DNA of 62,000 nucleotides, taken from positions 418,824-480,823 of the forward strand of contig NMRA01000196.1 in the NCBI GenBank assembly GCA_002633005.1, written 5' to 3'. The notes under the pieces are model-generated. The model worked only from the letters and a program-made list of their open reading frames with translations, searched no databases and was not told the origin of the DNA. Both the position numbers and the translations under genes were made by a program. Below, one piece after another: positions 29,201-44,200 of the stretch. Within the stretch, counting starts at the first letter, position 1. Every line of letters starts with the position of its first letter. The DNA is from Phoronis australis. Taxonomy: Eukaryota > Phoronida > Phoronidae.

Positions 29201-32200
29201 GATAAAATAAAATCATCCAATTAAGATGATGAAAAGGTACTTGGGCAATCCAAATGCATTGTTACTTTGGCCACCCTTAATCCCCCCATAAATTTGAGGT
29301 AAGATCAATCTGAGGTAAGATCAGGTAGGGGCTGGTCTCCACTCAAATAAATTCAACTTTTCGGTGAATGGCTTTTTAAGTTTTCTATGTGCTCTAGTTT
29401 TGGATAACACAGGTTGACCAAAGCTCAAAACAGCAATTTAATTAGATTGAAATTGCACACTTTTGACCCAGATGTGGTTTATGTTCACATTAATTCCGTT
29501 TATGGGCCTGGTGCATTGTTTATGGGCTTCTTTGATATCTCTGTTGGATTTATCTTCACCAAGCTTGATTTTGAGCTCAAGCCCTGAGTTTCTTGAGTGT
29601 CCAGGAATGTGTTTTCTTCATGTTTAGTTGATTTGTGGAATTTTGTTTGAGCTGTTTTGCATTAAGTCCAGACCATTGAGTTTGTTACTGATAATACAAG
29701 AACATGTTTTCCCATACTGGATTTGACCAGTATTATTGAAATTTCTGTGGAAGTGGTCTTGTAGGTCAGTGGCCATGCTGCTGTATAATTTGTTGGGTTG
29801 TATTTTACCTGATTGTAGTGAAACCACTTGCTCGCAGTCTTAAATTTGTAAATCGCTTCAACACTGTTTGGTTTTTTTAATTCTAAAATCTCAAAAAGCT
29901 GTGCAGGTATTATGTTTGTTGTCAATGAATACTCATGGACTGCTGATTCTGAAAGTTTGTCTCAAAGTCTTGTATGTCCATAAATACACATACTAGTTCA
30001 GCCTGACATCCTGTGTGAAATTTATGGGTAATTAAGTCTCACATATCTAAAACATTAAAAGACTGGCTTTATTGCTGTAGACCTGTGCCTAGTGATAAGC
30101 AGGGATTTGATTGGTATATCACTCAACAGTGTGTGAAGATAATAGTGAAGTCATTTGAGCTGTGATAGTCTAACTGTTCTGTCACTGGAAAGGATGACTT
30201 GTCCCTTTTGCCATGGGGTCAATCCAGCAGGAGGAACTCGTGCGCTGATATGTGACTGCAGATGATCGAACAGTGGGTGGATTTTGTGGAGACAGTTTGG
30301 TAGATATTGTGCTATTGATGTGCCCATGTGGCCTGAGTTCTTGCACACTGAATGGGAGACAAGGCACCTGGCCTTTATCTGGACCATCTCTTCTTGCTGT
30401 CATGAGGGTTCTTATGTATCCTTCCCATCTTTTTATGTGACTAGGGTTTTTCACAATGTATTGGGATAAGGGTGTAGTGCTAAGGTGGTTTTGTGTGGCC
30501 TAATTCTACTCCTTTGTGATTAAGCTATCTTAAGAATCTTAAAATGTGTTAATGGAATGTCCTTAAGGCCTATCTGTCAAGTTGCTGAAGTGTTGGCTGG
30601 ACCCTTCCAAGTACTGTGATCTTGTTAATGCACCTTGCAGTTTCTAACATCCGTTTCATTTTTGTGAAGGTTTTGAAAACGACACAGAGCATTGCACAAT
30701 GTCTTTTGTAATCTGGTTTGTACCTTTATCACTATCAAAAACGAGAAGTTAATCTGAAGAAATGAAGTGACGGTTTTCACTTCTTCAGTTTTACGTCTAT
30801 AACCAATTATCAAAAAAGACATTCACTCCCATCAACTAAATATCTCTTGAGTGAACACTGTTGAAATCACTGCTCAGTAAATTTCAGAAGTATAAAAAGA
30901 TGTTGGCAAGTCAGGTGTATGTAATGAATTCTGAAGTATTTGGAGGGAAATCATTCAAAGGAGCAATCATGAAATTTTACCTAAAAGTGTTCAAAAGTGC
31001 ATGTAAATTTGAAAGCTTAGCTGCCATTACACTTAAATTTTGGTTTACCAGTTGGTTGTTCCCTGAGTAAGATTATTTGCTAATCGTGATACTGGAGGAA
31101 AGGATATGGTCAATTTGTGTTGAAATTGAAAAACAGGGATGTTGCCTAGACCTTTTTTCTAAAGCCTAATTCAGTTTTCACTTGACAATGGTCACTTTTG
31201 TGAAGTTGTTCCTTAAGCTGATAAGCCACAATAGTTGAACTCAGAGCTGAGTATCACTAAATGAGAATGACCTGGATTGAGAACAAAAGAATTGTCATAC
31301 ATTACAGTGTTGAAAGTTCACCTTTTTGGGTTGTGGTTGAATTTGGTGAAAAACAATCCATCACCGCATGAATGAGCTGTCCATAAACATAATTTTTTAA
31401 TTGGGCCAGAGAAATCTATTGGTCTGTTTTTTGTTGGTTTCTTTTCATTTTGCATAAGAGCTGAAAGGAAAAAACAAAGACTAAAGCTGCCTTAGGAAGA
31501 GGGTCTTAACCACATAGATCACCACTTATCATTTATTTATTTATTATTTATTTATTATTGTGATATTTAAAATGAGGATGGCCTCTTCAGTGATAGCACT
31601 GCTTTCCAAGAGGGCCCTCATTTACAATTTCATCCCTCTACAAAGTGTTTTTTTCAGTGTATGGTAACTAGAGTTAACCATTCATTGTTATGACACATTT
31701 TTTAGCAAATTTGTCTGTTGAAACAATCACATGTGGAAAATGAGCCATGGTCTATCTGCAGTGACCTTATTGTGTTCTTGTCAGTGTAAATGGAGCTGAA
31801 CGAAGCCAGCAATCAACTCCCCTGTTTCAATCAATGTTGGCAGATTCTTAAACTTAAGAATGCTGCCATTGTATTCAGCCTGGAAATGGGATCGATTTGG
31901 GGTCAAACACCATTTAAACTGAGGAATTTGTTTCAAGGTTGAGAAATTGATTATTTGTTTTTGAGGATTGGGAAGGAGTTTGTAAAAGTTCCATGCTTTG
32001 GAAAATAAGCTAGAAATCTTGTGTTACTAACTCTTATCATTTAGGGGCTTTTAGGAAGGTTACAATTAAATCTGTGATACTTAAACTTGAAATGCAAGTT
32101 TTTTAGTTTATTGTAAAGTATGAATAACTTAATTTATTTTTTGTTTTGTTTCAATCTCATCAACAGCGTGCAGTGTCAAAACAGTTTCATGGAAAATTGT

Positions 32201-35200
32201 TGTTTGAGTAGAAACTGATAAAATGTCATGAAGTCGTTACTCTATTCAGGAAATTGGTAATTTGCTAGCAAATATGCAATAATTGAATCTGGAAATAGAT
32301 TGTCAATTAATTAGTTGATCAATTCAAACTGACACGATGCGACTAACATCAAATTGACAGAAATTGTTTCTGTTGTAATGTCAATAGTTTGCTGATGCTG
32401 GCAATAACTTCTTGGCCTGCAGGCAAAAATGTTATTCACTGGGTGAGGTACTAGTTGGATTTTATTGTGTAAAAATTAATGATAAAGATATTAGTAATAT
32501 TGTAAATATTTGGTAGTTTTCTTGTTGTAATGAAAATATCTGATATGGTACACGAACTACTATAATTTATTGTCACACTGTTATTTGTCAAGTCAGTGTT
32601 TCATAACTTAATCATGGACCTTTTGAAATGTAATGCTGTGCTCAAATGTCAAAAGTTTCTTTGTTTAAGTGGAATTTCTGGAAAACTGATTTCTTGATGG
32701 TATCTGCATCATGAAACATTCAAATTTGCTTACCGGGATTTTTTGCAGATTAAAGCCCATCCCATGAAACGCCCATGGTTGTTTATTCGGAAAATAACGC
32801 TAAATACACGCCATGGGGCCCTGGGCGTATATTTGGTGTAACAACTTGCAGTGTCAAGTGTCCAGACAGTGGGATGTTTATTTGGAAATTTTCCTCTTTA
32901 AAGCCCACTCAGTGTCAATTTTTGTCACAAATTCAGTTTTGTGGAGCGTTTATCATTGATAAAATTAACAAGGTGTTGCATTTAGTTACATAAAAATAAA
33001 AAAGGCAGTTTTAAAAGAAAATGTCAAAGTCAGCAAAACTATGACTTTGCGCCCGTTAGCGTTTATTTGGTGTTGCTAAAATGCCTGAAATTTTTCATTT
33101 GCTGAATACACGCCCATGGTTTTATCTACAGAAATTCCGGGTAGCAACTTTAAATGGTTTTCTGTATGCACCTGGTGCATGCAGTTGTATCATGCTGTGT
33201 TTATTAATTCCTTATTATTGATATTAGACTCCTATCACATTCATTAAATGTGCACGTTGAGAAGTTGTTGTTGTCATTGTGAGCCCACATCTGACAATTA
33301 GCATGGGTGCAGTTAAGGATAACGGTGTGAGAGGATGTCGAAATATCTGTAAAATTCTCTTGACTGTGACTGGAAGTGATTTTTGTTGTGTGTTTTAATG
33401 CAGCTGCCAGTCAGAAGTAGGTGTGGATTTTAATGTGTTATTGGACACTGTGGCCATCTAAAACTCCGAATGAACTCTGTGAACATGGAATTTACTTACT
33501 CTCCTTCAATGTTCTCTTGCTTTATAATGTCCACAGCTCCATATAAACAGTGATAGACAGTTTTACAACAGGCCTGTCAGTCTGAGTACCCCCATCTTGT
33601 TGTGAATTGATTTATCTCTGGTAATTAAGATAACTGTGTAACTAATTAAGATAAGCCTGATTACATAGACTGTTTGTTCCTCCTGGTTAGGCTATCAGGC
33701 AAAGGTGCCATCAACCAATGTCTTTGTTAATTGGCCAAATGTCTTTTCTTCTGACAGATTCCTTGCTCACTAATGGCCAACTCTCAGATCCATTTTTAAA
33801 CTACTCAAAATAGTCTTTGAACCTATGAGATGCTTTCCATTCACCAACAGTTTGTTGACATTTATCTGCAATTTTTAAATGTAAGCCTTGCATTCGATGG
33901 TGTTACACTGGGTTTCATTATAGATAAAATACATCAACCTTGAAACCTTGCATTTATTCTTTTTGACAAAAGGATCGCACAACTTGAGATTTTTAGTAAA
34001 CATCCTTTTTGTTATTGGCAGTGGTCAGCCTTGGAGCTGATTTCACTTTCTAATGGCTACTCCATTACTGAGGGGTGTGTTAACTGAAATCCAGACTCAT
34101 GATTGTGCCATACTTGCACTGAGAAGCAACTTCCCTTTACACAGGGATAATTTGATTAAAAATGACATATTTAAACTTCAAGTGGAAGACCAGTATCACA
34201 CTGAGAGCACAGGGCTGTGTATTTATTTAGGGAAACTTAAACAACTTTTTGGTGTTTCTTTATGTTTTGTCTGTCCAGGGATCTTACTTTGATTCTGAGA
34301 GTAGTTTTAGTTGCCTGTAGTGCTTAAACCAACTTATTTATATCTCCTTTAAGACTGATGTTTGCTGCACACAATTTTGCACACATGCCTGTTTGCCCAC
34401 TTGGCTATTTTTGCATGTGTGGTTTTTGCCATTTGAAAGATGTGTATTCTTTGAATAGAAGTCGCTTTCCCATTAGAAGCGAAACTTCACTTTTTACCGA
34501 AGTTTTGGTAAGTGGGAAAGGTTAAATCCGAAACTTCGCTTAAAATTGTAGGATGTAAAAGTGAAGCTTCAGTACTAACCGAATCTTCGGTATTAGTGGG
34601 TTACTGGGAACACTAAATGCTAAGCTTTGTAGATGTTATCGGTATAGGTCGCGGAACCATATAGGATGACCTGAGACTCCTGCTCTTTGTTATTGTAGTG
34701 TAGCTGACATGCCTTCTATAGAGGGACGTAAATAAATAAATAAAAGAGCATATTTGATGAAGAATAGACACTGATCATTTTCGTAAACACTCATAAATTG
34801 CAGGCGAACAATTTTCAGTTAGCCTCAAACCCACTTCTCAGCATTCGTTTGAGAATACGAATGAACTGCGTTGGCTGTTGATATAGTGATAACTTTGATG
34901 TCACTGTTAAGTGGGAAAGGTGTGCAAAGTTTCAGCCAAGCATTGGTATAAGAAAGTCCCCCTAATAGGTATGCACTTCAATAAACACAAGCATTAACCT
35001 GTGTTGGTCTGCTGGCATGGGGGGGGGTTAAACCGTGTCAATTCGCAACAACCCAAAGGTTGGGAATGACATCGAATGTAGTTGAAAAAATGTTTCCCAA
35101 AAAGCTATCACCAGCAAGAACAGTGCTAAGTGTCATTGTCTGGATGTACTCGGGTGACTTAAAAGGGAAGGTGCAATGATATCCGCCCACTGACTGCTCA

Positions 35201-38200
35201 AGTTAGTTTTGTTATATAGACAGCTAAAAAAGACGCAAACATGTTCACTGTTTATAAACCAGATTTAATTAACAGAACCTCATATTTTCAAAATTGTCAA
35301 ATAAGTAACACAAAATACGTAGGGATTTGTTTGCACTTAAAGAGAGTTCATAGGTATGAACTTTTGTAAATGTTCAGTGTGTGGTGTTGTTCTCCTGACT
35401 GGAAAATAAAATTTATTTTCTTAAGTGTAGTCAAGTTCCATTTTGAACCAGTTTATTCAACATGTCTGGATTTAGAATGGTGGAATCTGAATGTTCAATT
35501 AATTCCTGCCCTCCAGCTAAATGTCATGTTGTTACTCAGTTTCCAGTCCTGTTATTTATTCACATTGTTTAGATTTAGACATTCAATTAAATAGAGCTGC
35601 TGGGGGTTTATTTATACAAGGGGATATGGATACTGCTTGTGTGGTACTGATCCTCTGGGAGTCCTTCCAGACAGGGTGGAGAGTGGGTATGGGGTTATTG
35701 TATTCCCAAGTGGCTCTCTCACAGGTGACAATTATTCTGCCTTCAGATATTGAAGTTAGGAGAAGGCAGGTCAAATACTTGAAACAAACATTCACAAAAG
35801 ATGTCCTATCTGCTTATTGCCAGTAAGTGTAACATTTTTATGCAAAACCCATAATATTCTGGCCAATCAAGTGATTGTTCTTGGGTGAAGAGGGCCTAAC
35901 CACAAGTTATGTCACAGGATTGTTACTTTCTCATTGAAGGCAGATCTGCTGAGTGATTGTGGGAGCAGTCTATCAGAAATCTAATTGAGTGTGCTACAAG
36001 CATAACAGTATATGTTTTTTTGGAGTATGGACCAGTCATCTGTATTGGGAGCTTATGTAGGAGACTGTGAAGAACACCTTTGTTATCATTGGGTCAGTTA
36101 AGTCAGTGATGCAAGATAGAGTCATGATATTCGGTGTAAATAAGTAATTTCAGCATTAGGATAAGAATTTATTTTCAGACTAAGTTTTTTCTTAACAAGT
36201 TAACAAACAAAAGTTAAAAATATCAAGAATCCTTAGCCCCTAGGACATAGTCATGAATTAACAGGGCTGTAAATTCAAGTGAATGTTTGACTGCTCTAAA
36301 AGAATGTTGAACCTAAATTTTCTAATACCATTTAGAAATCAGTTCCAATTTCTTACTTCTTGTAACCTGTCATCACAAAGATGCCAACAAATACTGACAG
36401 AATGAAGGTCACATCATTGTGAAATTTCCAACAGGCTCCTATGTTTATATTTGTTGCAAGTCTTATCAGAAAACAACCCAACTTTATTTCCAGCTCACAG
36501 TAACATATATCAACACCCAGTTTCAATTACATTACATACTGCCTAGATAATGAGCTAACTTTAAGTCTTGATTCTTAGCTCCATCACTTCAGGCGTTCTC
36601 ATATCATTTTGGCTCAGAGCAGCTTTGGTACTTAGTTAGCGACACCAGAAGTAAATATCACCCCCACTCCCCAGCAGGATCTCTTTGCCGCTTCTGTTGG
36701 AACGTATTGAAAATGTTGAAAATGATTAAAAAGGCATATTTAAGAACTGGTTAAATTTCTTCAACATCAGGAGCTTACAAGTGTGGGCAGTAAACACTAA
36801 GAGTGAATAGTGTTGTGGTCCTTCTGTCTGACCACTTTTATTACTGCAGTTGTACAACATCCTTGAAAGCATATGGTACCAGAGATTAAATTGGTTCAGT
36901 AATGGGTTGCAGTGTGCTTGCTCTTGAGACATGTTATCTGAGTGATAGGTGATATTTGGTGAGGATGTGCTTCAGTGCATTTGATGTAATGTTAATTGTT
37001 ATGCATTGTGCAACCAATTGACCATGAAATATTGGTTTCAACCACAAGAAGGCAGGTGCTGTTGGCTTGGGAGCTGTCAGTGCATGGCTGGGGGTACTCA
37101 AAGGACTGTATATTTGGCCTGGGGCAGTTGCGGATTTAGGAAGGCAAAGTGGACCATGACCCCCCTAAAAATCTTCTAGATTCCATTCGGCAGTTTGGGT
37201 GTGCGAATGTCTAGATGTGCAAAATCCTGGCTAATATTCTGCACTGGCACCCTCTAACTCAAAATCCTGGAAACGTCCCTTTGGGGGTTTGGGTGCTTGT
37301 TAGGGTTAGGGTCAGTCTGTTCCAAATTATTGGTAAAGACCTGGGAGAGAAGTGGCACTACATATTTTGAATCCTCATTAACACCATACATGCACAATTG
37401 AGGATCTCAAGTACCTGAATGATAATACCCACCAGGTGATGAAAAGTCATTCCTAATGCCAAAAGGCCAAAGGCAGAGGTATCATTTAGCTCAGTGTTTA
37501 CATCTGTAAGTGTTTACAACTGTAAGTATCATGATCAACTATAGGCCAGGAGGCTGTAAAACTTGTGAGAGATGGGGATGAAGCCACAAGAAAGGGGTGA
37601 CAACTGGTGGAAGGTGAATCAGGCTCTCTGACAGGCTCCCTTATGTAGACATTTGACCCCAAGGTGTCTAATTATACTCCGTTTTAGGGCATTTGAGGCT
37701 CTCAGGCACAGTTGACCAGTTTCACAACTCACTGTGTGCCTGGTGGTTACTGATGGTGGCTATTGTATGTTTTTCTTGCCAGCTAATGTTTCTTGCAAGT
37801 ATTGGCTCTTTTATAATTTTATTTATATGCCTCATAAAAGAATAATGGCTCATGTAAGTGTTATGTTTCAATAGCTTCCAGTTATTTATTGGCGTCTTTG
37901 TTGACACAATAGCCTAGCAGTTTCTGGATGAGTCAGTTTTTGAGGGCAATCATACTGGGTTGTGTTTACAGTCAGAGGAAGTCCATTGACCAGTGTAAAT
38001 AGCTTTTGCCTATGTTTTCATTTTTTACAGGTTAATGTAAACCAAGCATTAGTTGGCTATCTGGCAGCTTTTGAACATGACAATTTCTTTGTGTAGGAAG
38101 TCTACAAAGGGATTAAGCTTAATACACAGACATGTTGAAAGAATTTCTGTTCAAACTTTCGCCTGGTGTTATGGTAGTTTTATTGATGTGGTCTGCAGTG

Positions 38201-41200
38201 TTCTGGGCATTTCAGCTAATGTTATTAATTAACTACTCCAGGTTCTTGAATGTTCTTTTATAAGAACATTAAGTCAGTTTCATCTAATATCAGCCTCTTC
38301 AAAATCTATGTACAGAGCACTAGCCAAAATGCAAAATATATCCTGTTAGGGATGCATGATCACGGACTAATAAAAAATAACATCGATTTGTAAATGTGGT
38401 GTGCCACCATTAGCCAAGAGGCTCCCCATTGTCTGAATTCCTCAAAAGCCCATGAGGGCCTCAGTCCTCATCATTAAAAATGATTCATTGTTTTAAATCA
38501 CTGTTCCTGCAACAGTGTGTGTGACATTGTTAGTGTGTTTGATCATCAGATAGTGGCCACAGACCATTATAATGTTTTGTATAGTATATGGCCATGACTG
38601 CTTTATCTATGTTACCAAGTATGTTGGCACATCAGGGTGCAAGGCATATCGTGTTCAATTTAATTTTTATTTGTACAGTCATCCTTAAAAAGCAGAACAC
38701 TAAGACATTTGAAAAATTGTTTTTTTATTTTTATGTTATTTTGAGACCAAGTGCGACTTTATGTTGTAATGATATGGTAACACTGACATGAGGCCATATA
38801 GCATATAGCAGGGCCATATTCTTGAAATAAAATATTGCTTTCAATCTTATTCCTGTAAAAGGTGTTGTTGACATAAATTTGATAACAAATGTAGCAATCA
38901 TGTTTCAAGACAGCATTCCCCTCTAAAAATAATAATGTATTTATTGGTAGTTACAATAAGCATATTGTGGAGGCAATAAATGAGGATTATTGAAATGTGT
39001 TTACCAGCTTTTAATGGATAAGCCAGTCTGTATCAATTGCAGCTTAGGAAGCCACAAACACAGTTCTGTTTTGATAACCCAAGTGGTCAGTTTAAAATCA
39101 AACCATTGAGGGAGAGCAGCAGTTTAGTTGAAGAACACCTATACCATGGTCCTCTGAGACTCTGCTTACAACTGGGATGACATTAGTGGTGTTGATTTTT
39201 ATTCACTCTGTAAGCCAGGCTGGTTTAGATTATTTGACCTTTGTGCGTTTTGCATGTGATACTGTGTGTTAGCCGACACACCAATGTGTTACTGATTTCT
39301 TCTACATTTCTCCAGGCAGTATTTGCCACTCAACAACGTGGCATTAGGTGTGCATAAACAATGGACTTTATGAGGTTGTCTACAGTGTTTTTATCGAGTG
39401 TAAAATCCTTGCTGATAACTATGAGTTTCTTTGTGATCACAGAACTGATTCAGCATTGATGGTGAGCAATTGTCTTCATGCATCTTGGACCCTACTGTAA
39501 ACAAGTTGCTGTGAGGTTTATGACAGTGGTGGATGTGTAATGGAATCCAATCTTCAAAGAGTGTCTCTGCAGCTATCCCAAATTCCTAACAGACTTTATC
39601 AGGAGCTGTTTTGAATTTGAAAGTCATCCATTCCAGGTTGTTTTTTGACTTGAGTGGATTCATGAACAGTTGTGCTGAGGTGTACTGTACAAAATGGTTC
39701 TTGGAAACGCGAAAACCTATAAACCTTGGAAGGTTTTTCTCCTCACTCTGTTTGGCAAGAGATTTGAAATCCTCCTTTCAACGCAATCGTGAACAATTGT
39801 TACAGCACTGAACACAACCGTGGTTTTGCCTGATACTGGATGACCATTGAGTAACCTACCAGGGAATATAAAAAGACCAGATCTTCTCCGCTCCACAGTT
39901 TGCCATTGGCCCATTATCGATCACAATGATTGGAGTGCTTCATCTTGTAATTGTCCTATGTTTTGTTAATGTTGTAGTCCTCGGTCAAATGAATATCTGG
40001 ACAGGACGAGTGTGCTGTGATATAGCTGTAACTCGTCGGTGTATGGCAGGCTGCAGCCGAGTAAGTATGATTCAGTCTCCGATGTAATAGTCCCATATCC
40101 GACTATTACCATCTCGCAAACATATACTGGCATTGCAATGTTGCCAAATATTGTTCCGGATATGTCCAAACTAGATTTTGTTGAATAAAGCTTAAATTTC
40201 TCTGAACATAACCATAATGTGTGCTCGTATCATTATCAGAAAAGCGTTAACTGTAATGTTAGAATACAACGTTGTGGAAAGGCGAATTTCGTTTATTGGA
40301 AGTACAGAATTCCTTACATAAATGTAGCTTTTGTATACTTCAAAGTTGTCTCCTTGAATTAAACAGTTATGATTAAAATCAGAATGCATTTGTCATTTAT
40401 TTTGTTCTTTGGGATTTTTTGTTTTCAAAGTTTGTATCGAGTACAGTAATTTTTCACTTTCTTAGCACACAATATGGCCGACAAGAGAAATTCTGTTTTT
40501 GTTAAATTCATCCACAAAAATAACGATTAAAAACACTTCAGTCTGTTAAAAGCATAATGTGCAGTTTGTAGATATCATAAAATAACATTTTCTAAAGTTC
40601 CCGTTATTTGTAAAAAGTTAATCATTTTAAAATTGGAAATATTACCAATTTGGCAATTATTTTGTGTGGGAAATATGTGGAGACTTACTATTTGCAAGTT
40701 TGTTTCATGTCCTTTGAACCTTTAGTTTTTAACCAAGTTAAAAGAGACTTTTCAAACTGTACTTCAAAGGTTAAGTGAGAAAGAAAAAGTAATCATTTTA
40801 TTGTATTTTGCTTATTTATTTATTTTGAAAGACTGATGCAGCGATAAATTTTGTTTTAATCTGGCATGGGATAAGTTGGAATGAATCCCATAAGCAACGG
40901 TGGTGGCAGGCAGTGAGTCTTCCTGCTGAACCAGTTAACTTCATTAAACCCAAGCTTTTCATGGAGAGTGACTTTACTTTGGTATTACGCTCCTATTTCA
41001 CTATTGCGAAGCAAAGGTTTAGCCAAGTAATTATGAGCGCATCACAGTGTAAAAACAATCTGCTGGAATTATCTCTGTAACTAGCAGTCATGTGCATATT
41101 CCCAGAGATTTTTTCAGTTTCCTCAAGCGAGATTACTAAGTTATCTTCCTGGAATAGTTCCAGTGTGTGGCACTCAAAATTTCTGACTGAAGTCCTAAGT

Positions 41201-44200
41201 GAGTTTTCATGAAACACTGGTGATCTGATCCTCTTCTTTTATTGTGTGCACTTGTGAACAGTAACTCGCCATCTCATAAACCAAAATAAATGGTTCCACC
41301 CAAAAACATGAGTCATAAACAATGATCTTCAAATTTGGCGCGGCACAGGGCTTTAAACTTCATTGATAAAAAAGTTTTTACTTCAAAATAAATGGAAAGA
41401 TGCTTAATAGTGAACAGACGAATTGAACTATGAAAAGTAAATCTATCAGGTAACCAATGGATTCTTGTAAATGAATTGCCCCACTTGTCATTGCAGGCAA
41501 GATCAGAGAATGACCTGAGGGCTAGATGTCCTAAGAGGGAGGAGTCTTTCTTCTATGGCTGCATTGAAAGACAGAAGCGTGAGTTTGCATTTATACAAAC
41601 TGTTCTGCTGCTGCATTGGCAAAGAGTTTTTGGTTATGCTATGGCTTGAAAATTTTTATTGTGAGATTTGAGAAATTTGATGTCAAGCTTTTTCATTAAA
41701 ATGCATCAGATGTTGTGAATGTATGGTATGTGACTTATCCGTCAAGTGAGATTTGTGTCTTATCAGTGTTACTAAAGGAAGGCCGTTCTATTCAAAATCT
41801 GTCTCTCCTTAAGGTGCCTTAAATTGGTTGGCAGTTGGGCCCTTGGTATCACTTTAAAATTATATGTTTTTTTAACATTTTCCACTATTTTTTCTAGATT
41901 ATCTCTGGTTGAAAAAAGTTACTTTTATGTGACAAATGTCTTATTTTCACTGATAAGAGAAGCTGGCATTTTTCAGTAGTTTTGTAGTCATTTAACATAT
42001 AAGTATTGCTTGATGACACTGAGTTGTTCTACAGAGTGAATCTGTGATCTTGATTCTCCTTGGAAATTTTGTTTTTACTTGGTGTCTTAGGTTATTCAAG
42101 ATGTGTGCAGACTGGCATTACATGCATTCAGAATGTTCAACATTGGAAGTTTCTTCCTAGGTTGTGGTGGTGTTTCATGGTCAGGGGTGCTGACTGTACT
42201 GTTGTGTTTACTGACCTAAGCACTGTCACAAGGTGTAATGTTCCATCTCCCTGATGGTGAACTAGTGTTTAACTGGTTATCTCATTAACTGCCTAAATTT
42301 ACATAACATTTGGTACTAGCTGTTAATGTATTGAAGCAGGGTGCCCTGGTGGGCTACCCTTGTTTGTCCTTTAGTTGGGTATGGTATTCTCATTTAACAA
42401 ATTTGAGAAGTGTCATTGCTGGGTGTATGTCAAATATAATGCCTTGATTACCCATATACTTGTACTGTACATTGTGGCTCCATCTGGTGGTTGTCTGTGT
42501 TAGCCAGGACCTGGTGCTTAGCTACTGAACATTGAAAGGGTTGTCATAGTGTGCTTGCTTTCTAAGACCACGGGCATGGTGTTAATTTCTTTAGAGATCT
42601 TGTGCCTTCAGTTGGCAAATGTATTTCTTGATGGAAATCAACAAAATGCACCAAGTATTTCCGTCGAGGCGAGGATGGTATCCTGGCCCATTTTTAATTA
42701 GTGTCAACTTATTCTGCCCCCCTAAGTTGTTGTTAGCTTTAAGCATTCATTTTGGCATCTACCTATATTCTCTAACCTTAGGGTTGCATCATAGTTGCAA
42801 CTTTTAACAATTGTGCACTTATGATAACTTTGACCATGGCTATGCCCCCCCCCNCCCCCGCAGTAAGCAGTTTTATTTTCTTGCATCTGCCTCTGTAGCT
42901 ACCACATCCTGTTTAGATCTTGACATTAAACTATCAAAGTCTAGATGATATCTAAACATTAGTCTGTGTCTTTTGCCATCATTAGGCAATTCTATATCAA
43001 ACCAGTTACTGAAAGATCCCGACTGAACTTGCCATACATTTCATTTCCCCCTACTGTAGGTAAATTTCTGAACAAGAATCCTCACTTTATTATCCATGGC
43101 TCATCATTGAATTCTATTTCATTCTGATGATGGGTCAAGCAGTATGTGCTTCTGTCAAAGTAGTCCATGCACTTTGGTACTTGAAAGCACTAGAAGTATG
43201 AACTTAGGCAGATTCAGGGATGAGGGGTCTGTGACCGGTTGCATGGAACAGTCCCAAATAGGGACTCCTCTTAGTTCCTTTAATCTTCTGCATATTTGTA
43301 GCTTTGTTTATTGAAAATGTTTTTCTACCATTTTATCTTCATTATGATCTCCTCTTTCATGACATTTTCTAATTAAATATCTAAAAACTGAGCCCTTATA
43401 GGGACTTAGTCATTAAATTAGGGCTGTCACAGGAAAAGATTCCTACTTAATTTTCGATAATATTGATAATTCAATGTAGAGTTTACTCACAGTCTGTAGA
43501 AAGCTGAAAATTGACTTAGTAAAAACAAGACAGCTGTCAAACATGGCAATCATTGTTTTCACAAGTCTACAAATACGGTGAAAAGTTGAGGAACATAGGT
43601 AAATCTCTATGTGGGACTATTTTGTGCAACTGGGCAATCTGGTTCCTAGCAACTTTAACAAATGAAAGTGGATTTTAGTTATTCTAATGCCATTTAACAG
43701 GGAAATAATTGGCCAATAAAAGTGTCAATCAGTAGCTTTTATTGTTGAATGTTGCGTATATCCTAGGTCTGTCTGTGACCAAAGTACTGGACATGTCACA
43801 AGTAATCTCAGGTTTGCTTTCAACTTATCTGTGGTTACCTATTCCATTTAGAATCAGAGACATGCTGTACAAACATCATCAACTTTCAATGCCAATCTGC
43901 CTGTCGGGCAATCTTTGCCAGCGACATCCCACCAACGGTCCAACAGAAACAGGACGTGCATACTTTCTGTGGCACAGTATCTCCATCTGTTGTCAGCTGT
44001 GTGACTAACTACACACAATCACCGCCAGCAAGCAGCAGGACTGACAGTAAGTGAATGACACCTAGGTCTTGGGTAGTTGTGACACCTATTGGTGGTTCCT
44101 AGAACTTGTTAGCATCACTTGTCGAGAACAGTTGGTTGAATCAGTCACTGCCATTGTGAAAACTCATAGTAGGAATTTACCAAGGAATTATAAAATAAGT

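Larger units (their letters stand above)
11705..39977. other. RECK intron of 28.3 kb
   Basis: This is the longest gene-free stretch. It holds a 193-bp satellite with an assembly gap (24437-27005), two LINE-tail fragments (31522-31645 and 34640-34745), a 413-bp TIR element (32731-33143), a small foldback with GAAGTTTCG-type arms near 34460-34620 and homopolymer C/G runs near 17279, 21295 and 35023. ORFs up to 135 codons at 12937-13326 and 16865-17272 show no recognisable protein features or splice context. I found no nested gene. Confidence 0.65.

Noticed and set aside
43742-44008. 88-codon + strand ORF over the CC3 exon
   Set aside because: It is in a different frame from the cysteine-rich RECK reading, which matches the family.
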